Shown here piece after piece: positions 58,101 through 64,000 of a stretch of DNA of 64,000 nucleotides. The DNA comes from Buddleja alternifolia (Eukaryota > Streptophyta > Magnoliopsida > Lamiales > Scrophulariaceae): NCBI GenBank assembly GCA_019426215.1, contig CM033406.1, positions 2,619,001 through 2,683,000 of the forward strand, written 5' to 3'. Numbering within the stretch: the first letter of the stretch is position 1; each line of letters starts with the position of its first letter. The notes beneath the pieces are model-generated. The model made no database searches, was not told where the DNA came from, and saw nothing but the letters and a program-made list of their open reading frames with translations. The position numbers were made by a program, and so were the translations under genes.

Positions 58101-61041
58101 TCTTTTCCGTTCGCGCAATCTGATCTTCCCGCAGAAAAGAAGTTTGAATACATTCTATAAACTGAAATATACAGTAATAAGGAAACGAACCAAGCAATAA
58201 AGTAATAAAAGAGTTGCTAAAGGTATAATTTTAAAATATTATCTAACACAATTAGATGGCCACCAAAACTAGAACACCTGTAACAGCACAAATTCGAAAA
58301 TAAAAGTTGTTTGAACAAGCATGAGATAAGAGAAGTTGTTGAATTAGATTCATGCTCTTAAACTCTCGGTCGGAAATATTTCTCTGCCAATCTATCTCGC
58401 ATGATTAAATAAAGTAGCACCATGTATTCAAGTTTATTGATGCAATAGAGAAATAGTTAAATTTTTTTTGAAACAACTTTAGATTAGAATGCAACTTAGA
58501 GGAAAATTATAATGAGTGACTATCTTTTTTATACCCAAAGAATACCTTCCTTTTGAAGAAACTATTAAGTGGTTAGGATTGTCCAAGAACTCATATATAG
58601 TCTGAACCTTCTTTCGACAGTCCACCACGATGGCTCCTCTTGCATATGGGTCTGACAACACTCTTGGAAAAATAAATGCTTGTGGCAGCACAGTAGTTTG
58701 CTTGTAAATGAATTTCTTGATAGATGAAGGCGTTAGGTCTTTCTCCAAATTATGAATCAGTATAAAATGGTGCTCTCCAGCTGTAGGCAAACCATCAATA
58801 CTACAAGGTTCTGGTCCAATATCTTCATCTTGGCTCTTACATTGTTTATAATTGCTAATCATCTCTGAATCTGCCATATAAAAAATAAAGACAATATGAG
58901 ACGGAAGAAAAAGGGCAAGAAAAGATGTAACAGCATTAAGAGATGCCCCTCCCTCCTAAATAACTTCTGTTTATTTATGTATTTTGAACTATTGACAGGT
59001 TTTCACTTTGCGGGTTAAGTTTACAGAATATCTTGCTAATGCACCTCTGCTGCAAAAGCATAATATTGTACTTCTTCATTTTAAGTAATACTGAATAAAG
59101 TTTTATGACTAGATTCCTGTTCTTTTTACATGGTACAAAACATTGAAAATAGCAAAACCTTCACTTTTCCACGGAAGACTCTTAAGCACCATGCCAGTCT
59201 CCATCTCCTACAAACAGGTTATACCATCAAAATCCACAAACCAAAGGTAATGAAAAACAGTAGCATCTGGGATGTCAACAATCAGTCTTACCTGGTGTCC
59301 TTTAGAGGCTGAAGCATGACTATCAAGAATTGAGATAGATTTGGAAGAAGTGATTTTCTCCTTCGCCAATATTGCAAAAGCAGATATTCTGTGATCAACT
59401 TCAAAAACAGGTTCCACGATACATATGCTCCCAATGTTCACAAAGGTTAATGTACCACAACCGGGTCCATGTTCCCAGGATAGCAAAAAAGTGCACAAGC
59501 ACTCCTCTTCTCCATCAGGAAATGAATGTGCCTGGCGGTTCACCTGGCAAATAAAGGTTGAAACAACATTAATGGATTTGGGTATACAAAACCAAGAAAC
59601 TGAACTTGGTCTTCCTTTAAAATCATTAAGATCTTCAGTTATATAGCATTGATAATTCCTTATTGACACAGTTTGATACCCCTGGATTACTTTGATTTAG
59701 TTGGATTCCAGTCATTTGCTTCCAACATTACGCTCCACCTTGTGCTTATTCTCTTGATTACTTAGCCAACAATTAAGGGATTTGAAAGGATTACATGATT
59801 CTTGAAGAGAGAGTTTAATTCTAGGTTCATTTGGAGTAAAAAGACAAGCATCTCTTGGGAAAGGAATACACCTAAGTATCACTTAATAACTCGGAAGAGA
59901 ATATTAAAAACTTTTGTGCATTTGCTTGACTCTCATTAAAGTAATTAGGTGCTAAACCATAATGCATCTAGGATTGCGATAAAACAACTCATAAATAGAA
60001 TGAATCACAATACTATGAAAGGTTGATGACCTCTATAAATCCTAGGCTCTCTCTTCTATTGTTTAGTTCAATTTCATAACTTTAGATTTAATTTTGTTTT
60101 TTGGGTTAGTTAATTACCTTAGTTTTAATCTACCCATTCTAATTCGATCGTCTGTATAGAGTTAGAGCATTGTAGTTTAGTAATTACCTAGATAAAATAG
60201 TCCTTGAGGATCAGCTGTTGGTACTCTACCGTTTCATACTACTTGAGACAGTAAGCACTTGCAAGTTATCGTGTGTTTAATTAGTTACATGTTAACACTC
60301 TGATGCTCCACAAATTAATATAGAGGCTTCACTTCTATTTATCTAATATCTAAGCATATGACAAGGATACCTATTTTTTGCTAATAAAAAGTGAATTGCT
60401 ATTTATTTAACAGAAGATAAACATGTCTTTTAAAAATAATTCAATATCTTCATTTTCCTTAAAATATTCACCAAATAAATAATTGGTTTATGAATGCATA
60501 TTCACCAAATAAATAATTGCATATATCATATACATCAATAGTCAGTCCATTTAAATGACAATCAAACCACTTCAAAACAAATTGTCACATTTTCGGGGGC
60601 AACCAAACGGTAAGTAGGTGTAGGTTGGAGCAAAACAGACTACAAAAAAAGGGTTGGCTGAGAAACGAGTAGTAGTTAGTAGTAGCAGCAGCTCACCGCT
60701 TCAACAACGGCGTCGTAGAACCTGAGATCATTGTCGGCGGTAGCATGGGCGGCGCAGACGGTGGTGCCAACAGCCAGTTGTCGGCACTGATGATCCTGCA
60801 ACTGCCTGGAAACGGGTCGAAACCTTCGAACGAGCTGAGCTAGTTGGGCCTCCGTCTCCAAACCTCCGGCGGAGAATACGTCTTCGTACACCTTTGGGTA
60901 GCACATGTATTTGACCCTCATTGTCTGTGCCGCCGCGTCCAATACCACGTACACACTGTACCACGCGTCATCTTCCTTGGCTCTGTACTCAAGGTCGTAC
61001 AACGACGACAAATCCCCCTCTTCAGCTTTTGCTACCTTCAT
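55136..61041 (-). CDS. SAWADEE-domain protein, 5 exons
   Basis: Exons 61041-60697, 59543-59292, 58862-58546, 57635-57560 and 55318-55136 sum to 1173 nt, 390 residues plus stop. Exons 1 and 2 make a SAWADEE-type chromatin-reader domain (about residues 14-170): DLEYRAKEDDAWYSV, FRPVS, then Cys/His residues (CRQL, CAAH, ECLC) where SHH1-type proteins bind zinc, and LSWEHGPGCG. SHH proteins read H3K9 methylation with unmethylated H3K4 to recruit RNA polymerase IV, but this protein has no homeodomain. Exon 3 encodes an RRM-like stretch (HFILIHNLEKDLTP, GAIVVDC), and the C-terminus is charged and helical. The exon 3 acceptor is uncertain: a nearer AG at 58871 would give an immediate stop, so the in-phase AG at 58863 is used. 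Intron 4 holds a mobile element. Confidence 0.78.
55835..55852. repeat. G18 homopolymer in intron 4 of the SAWADEE gene
   Basis: Eighteen consecutive G on the plus strand. A C18 run lies at 56396-56413 in the same intron, inside the inverted-repeat element. Homopolymers this long are prone to length error in sequencing. Confidence 0.85.
56007..57063. mobile_element. Non-autonomous DNA element with long imperfect terminal inverted repeats
   Basis: The left arm (about 56007-56200) starts GGGTAAAAACAGTAAC, and the right arm (about 56880-57063) ends GTTACTGTTTTTACCC. Reverse-complement alignment runs for about 180 bp, including ACTTTCTTAGAGA, CCACCT(G/A)AACTTCA and AGCATATTC blocks, at roughly 70-75%. 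The interior has a C18 run, a Pro-rich GC segment and a tandem duplication. No transposase. Long arms fit Mutator-like or foldback elements; no clear target duplication was found. Confidence 0.72.
56641..56865. repeat. Tandem duplication of about 105-120 bp inside the inverted-repeat element
   Basis: The block GTCTGTATATATATGTAGCG through to GAATGGCAAATGACGAA(T/G)ATGCC and TTTTAATTTTGT occurs at 56641-56745 and again at 56746-56865. The second copy has an expanded TG/TA tract. Confidence 0.8.
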
Positions 61042-61122
61042 CGCCTACGACTATAAAACCACGATTAGTGCAATGTCCGTATACCCGTATACCCAATTTT
61101 CCCCTCCCTCTGTGTGTATATT

Positions 61123-61126
<4 letters not shown>

Positions 61127-61153
<27 letters not shown>

Positions 61154-61155
61154 GA
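61127..61155. repeat. (AT)n microsatellite upstream of the SAWADEE gene
   Basis: About 14 AT units 90-115 bp upstream of the start codon, within the likely promoter or 5' UTR of the minus-strand gene. Confidence 0.88.
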
Positions 61156-61638
61156 AGAGACGATTGCAGGTGGTGTGCCTGGCGTGTGTACTCGGGATTG
61201 AAATGATGCTATTAATTTGCTTGCGTTAGTTTGGGGCTTTCTACTATTATTATTCTATGTTTTTTTTCTCTTTTATTTGACGGATTTATTTCCTTTTTCT
61301 CTACAAAAGGAATATGAAAGGGTTGTTGCTTCAGAGGAATATCAAAGGCTTATTTATGCCATGTTTCTCTACACTCTGTGATTTTGAAAATGTACATGAG
61401 ACAGGTGTCCTATAGATATTGGTGCCAAAATAGTGGAATTATACTATCAAGTTTCTTTAATTCCAATAGTTTCTTTGATTTGAAAGTTCTTAACTATCAA
61501 GTTCTTCATTATTCAAGTTGTACGAAACAGAGTCATTGAGGAGAATTATACTTTTTTCTTCTTTATTTATTTTCTTTTATCACATGTTAAAGTGTTCTAT
61601 GATGGAAATCGAATACAATTGGTATATACTCTTTATAT

Positions 61639-62487
61639 TAGGGGAGGGCGTCAAGTCGAGTCCGCTCGAGCTGGAATTGTCTTGAGCTTGTGCCAAGCCT
61701 AACAAACCAAGTTTTCTCAACGAGTCGAGCTCGAGCCAATAATACAGGTTCGGAGGCTTCCGAGTCTGTATAAAAAATAATATTTTATTAATTTACTTAC
61801 TAATGTCCATATATATAATATTATATTGTAGCATATATATTTATGTATAAAAATAATGATATTTTTAATATCTGTTATAATTATATTTAATATATATACA
61901 TATATATTACTGCAAATTTATTTATTTTTATTTGCTTTTCCAAGCTCGAGCTCGACTCAACTTAGCTCGCGCTCAAACAAGCTTGAGCTTTAGCTGGGAC
62001 GAGCTCGAGCTAAAAAAACTTAACTCAAGTTTATTTATTTAGGGAGGGCATCGAGTCGAGTCGGGTCGGGCTCAAATTTTTTTGAGCTTGTGCCAAGCGT
62101 AACAAGCCAGCTTTCTTAACGAATCCAGCTCAAGCCAATAATACATGTTCAGAGGCTCACGAACCTGTATAAAAAATAATATTTTATTAATTTGCTTACT
62201 AATATGCATATATATATATATATATATATGTATAATTCAATATATAAAAATAATGATAAATTTAATATTTATTCTTATTATATTTAATAATATATATATA
62301 TATTAATACAATTTTATTTTATTTTTACTTCTTTCGAGCTCGAGCTCGACTCAACTCAACTCGCACTCGACACGCTTGAGTTTTAGTTGGTGGACGAGCT
62401 CCAGCTCGAAAAACTTGACTTGAGTTTATTTATTTAGGCTCGTCGGGCTCGAAAAACTTGACTGAGTTCGACTTGTGTGCATCCCTA
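61639..62487. mobile_element. Dimeric MITE-like repeat rich in GAGCTCGAG motifs
   Basis: Two related units of about 400-450 bp in direct orientation (61639-62037 and 62040-62487), each starting AGGG(G)AGGGC(G/A)TC(A/G)AGTCGAGTC and containing AT tracts and GAGCTCGAGCTC-type palindromes. The far end (AAGTCGAACT...GCATCCCTA) is a rough inverted copy of the start. A decayed relative sits at about 57264-57366, ending CATTGCCCATCCCTA. Confidence 0.6.
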
Positions 62488-63124
62488 TTTTTTATTGTCA
62501 TCCAAACTTGATGCTGCAATAGAAATTTCAATTTTTATAAGTCAATCGAGAATCTGACTAATAAAAGTTAGGAATATGAATGTCATATTTTAATTTAATT
62601 TGTTGATTTATCATATTCTTTTATGGAAAATTCCCAGTACTTCCGGTCTAGTATATATATATAATAAAAACAAACTTATATTTTAATAAACGTATCCTTA
62701 ATAACAAACTTGAAAGTAAGAATTGAAAGAAAGTTCAATACCTTGCAACTAAAATTAGTGAAATAATTCGGATCAATTCAGTGATTCAATTAACAAAACC
62801 AAGAACCTCGTATATTCAGAAGCAACAATGATTTAGCATTATCACCCAAAAAAAAAAAACAATGATTTAGCATCTCATTGAGTACTCCCATGATCCTACC
62901 CCTCTTCCTAGAGATTCCATCATTTCAAGCAATTCACATAGCTTTGGTTCCACAAGACTCCTTTCCGAGCCATGAATTATTCAATTCATAAAATGCTCGA
63001 TCAATCTTTGACTTTCTCGCACTATATATTCTTGAATGGTGGCTAATGTAAAAATCGTGAACCAAGTTAGTATTTTTTTATTTATTTTTTTGGAACATGT
63101 AAGCAAATTTGATGTGCACCAAAA
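62488..63124. other. Intergenic sequence, nothing recognised
   Basis: AT-rich, with a short A-run near 62848 flanked by a local duplication of CAATGATTTAGCAT (62827-62840 and 62861-62874). No gene or terminal repeat supported. Confidence 0.55.
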
Positions 63125-64000
63125 TGTCTAAAGGCATTATGGTAATTAAACATACCCCCGGCTCGGGCCAGGATATCACCCGTGGATCAAGTTCGCGGTT
63201 AATATACTAGTCAAGCCCAAGCCCAGAGGGCTGACGGCTCATTGGGAATTATGGTCCGTTAAGTTATTAAGGCCGTAAAGTTAATTAGGCTACTTTAATA
63301 CTCTAAGGGCTAAGTAATGGGTATATTAATAGGTCTGAAGGGCTACTGCTAAAATTGGGCCAACGACCCATAGCTCATTACCTGCTCCATATAAATACCT
63401 TAGAGGAGCTGATAAAGGCTTATTATCTCTTAGAAAAAATCCACTAGCTGCCTCTAAGAGTAATTTCAACATAGAACTACGAACTGACTTGATCTCATAT
63501 CATCAGGTACGTAGGCATCTCACTTAAAGTGAGTGCAGTCTATAAATTCATCAACCCCCAACCTAGTTTGTCATGAGTTGGAGAGGATTCTGCACCCCAC
63601 ATGGTAATTCACGTGATAATTTCTGACTGGCGAATTTTACCATCTTCAAGTTGGTGCTGTTTGTGGGAACAGCATTCCAGCCACTAAGTATGCAAACTAG
63701 GTCCCAAACATGTATTATCGGTGATAAGATGACTAACAACAATCAGCCAACAGCGGTCGATGAAGTTCCTTACCCAACGCCTGAAGATCAGCCCAACGTT
63801 CAAGTATGTGAAGAAGATCCCCCGAACGGGAAGGCATATGCAGAGGGTCTTGACGTACCACCCCCGGTGAATGGGTAAAATGCTCATCCTGTAACACCAG
63901 CAGTGATTCCACCCCCTGCCACTAGGGTGTTCGAAATCACTCAAGAGGCACTACTTGCTCAAGTTGAAGACACCTCTGTGCGTGCAGTCGCACGGGCGGT
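63125..64000 (+). mobile_element. 5' end of a gypsy-type element running off the window
   Basis: A likely LTR (start tentative at 63125, end about 63648, CTTCA) is followed by TTGGTGCTGTTTGTGGG at 63651. This is three C-to-T changes from the TTGGCGCCGTCTGTGGG found after many plant gypsy LTRs. The LTR start is uncertain because its partner is outside the window. Confidence 0.6.
63690..64000 (+). pseudogene. Gypsy gag N-terminus, partial
   Basis: From the ATG at 63690 (MQTRSQTC) the frame continues through a Pro-rich acidic stretch, with a TAA at 63876-63878 that is one step from CAA, and on in frame to the window edge (TQEALLAQVE). Such Pro-rich N-termini precede the Retrotrans_gag domain in plant gypsy elements. 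The core domain would lie beyond the window. Confidence 0.5.

Overview
This is a window of nuclear plant DNA. It has GT-AG introns, tRNA-derived SINE sequence, Ty1/copia and Ty3/gypsy LTR retrotransposons, and three protein-coding genes whose relatives are plant-specific or have plant-type architecture. Gene content suggests a eudicot; the species cannot be named from the sequence. The genes are sparse and most of the window is repeats.

Layout. (1) 1-3.1 kb: a 1.4 kb segment present twice in tandem at about 99.5% identity, with a tRNA-derived SINE at the junction. (2) 3.2-11.5 kb: an unrecognised host ORF cut by a minus-strand copia element (3561-10415). The element's gag-pol frame survives over 4.2 kb and is broken mostly by nonsense codons. 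Its expected primer-binding site does not match initiator tRNA-Met; it is complementary to a segment inside its own LTR. (3) 12.4-28.4 kb, minus strand: a complete 8-exon NTMC2T5-type SMP-C2 lipid-transfer gene (694 residues). It includes a 19-nt microexon and two introns swollen by LTR elements: a gag-only copia derivative in intron 6 and a young copia with 216-bp LTRs and a perfect CTCAA duplication in intron 1. (4) 29.4-39.1 kb: a MITE and an old, degenerate copia whose leader is packed with GGGCT/AGCCC hairpins. (5) 39.2-45.4 kb: a gypsy-type element with AGCTG target duplications and a gag gene but no visible pol. In its place, on the opposite strand, is a plant mobile domain (PMD) gene with its own TATA box. 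(6) 46.4 kb: a LINE endonuclease fragment. (7) 47.3-50.5 kb, minus strand: an MBD4-like DNA glycosylase (764 residues, three exons) with an expanded internally repeated N-terminus. (8) 55.1-61.0 kb, minus strand: a five-exon SAWADEE-domain gene (390 residues) whose last intron holds a long-terminal-inverted-repeat element. (9) 61.6-64.0 kb: a dimeric MITE and the 5' end of another gypsy element that runs off the window.

How the pieces relate. The two best host genes on the right are linked to DNA-methylation biology: MBD4-type glycosylases remove T from G:T mismatches made by 5-methylcytosine deamination, and SAWADEE domains read histone marks in RNA-directed DNA methylation. The intergenic retroelements around them carry the trace of such deamination, because nearly every premature stop is one C-to-T or G-to-A step from a sense codon. 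That is a coincidence of location, not evidence of functional linkage. All gene models were assembled by hand from splice sites and codon phase. Each of the three sums to a whole number of codons with a terminal stop, but none has been tested against transcripts.
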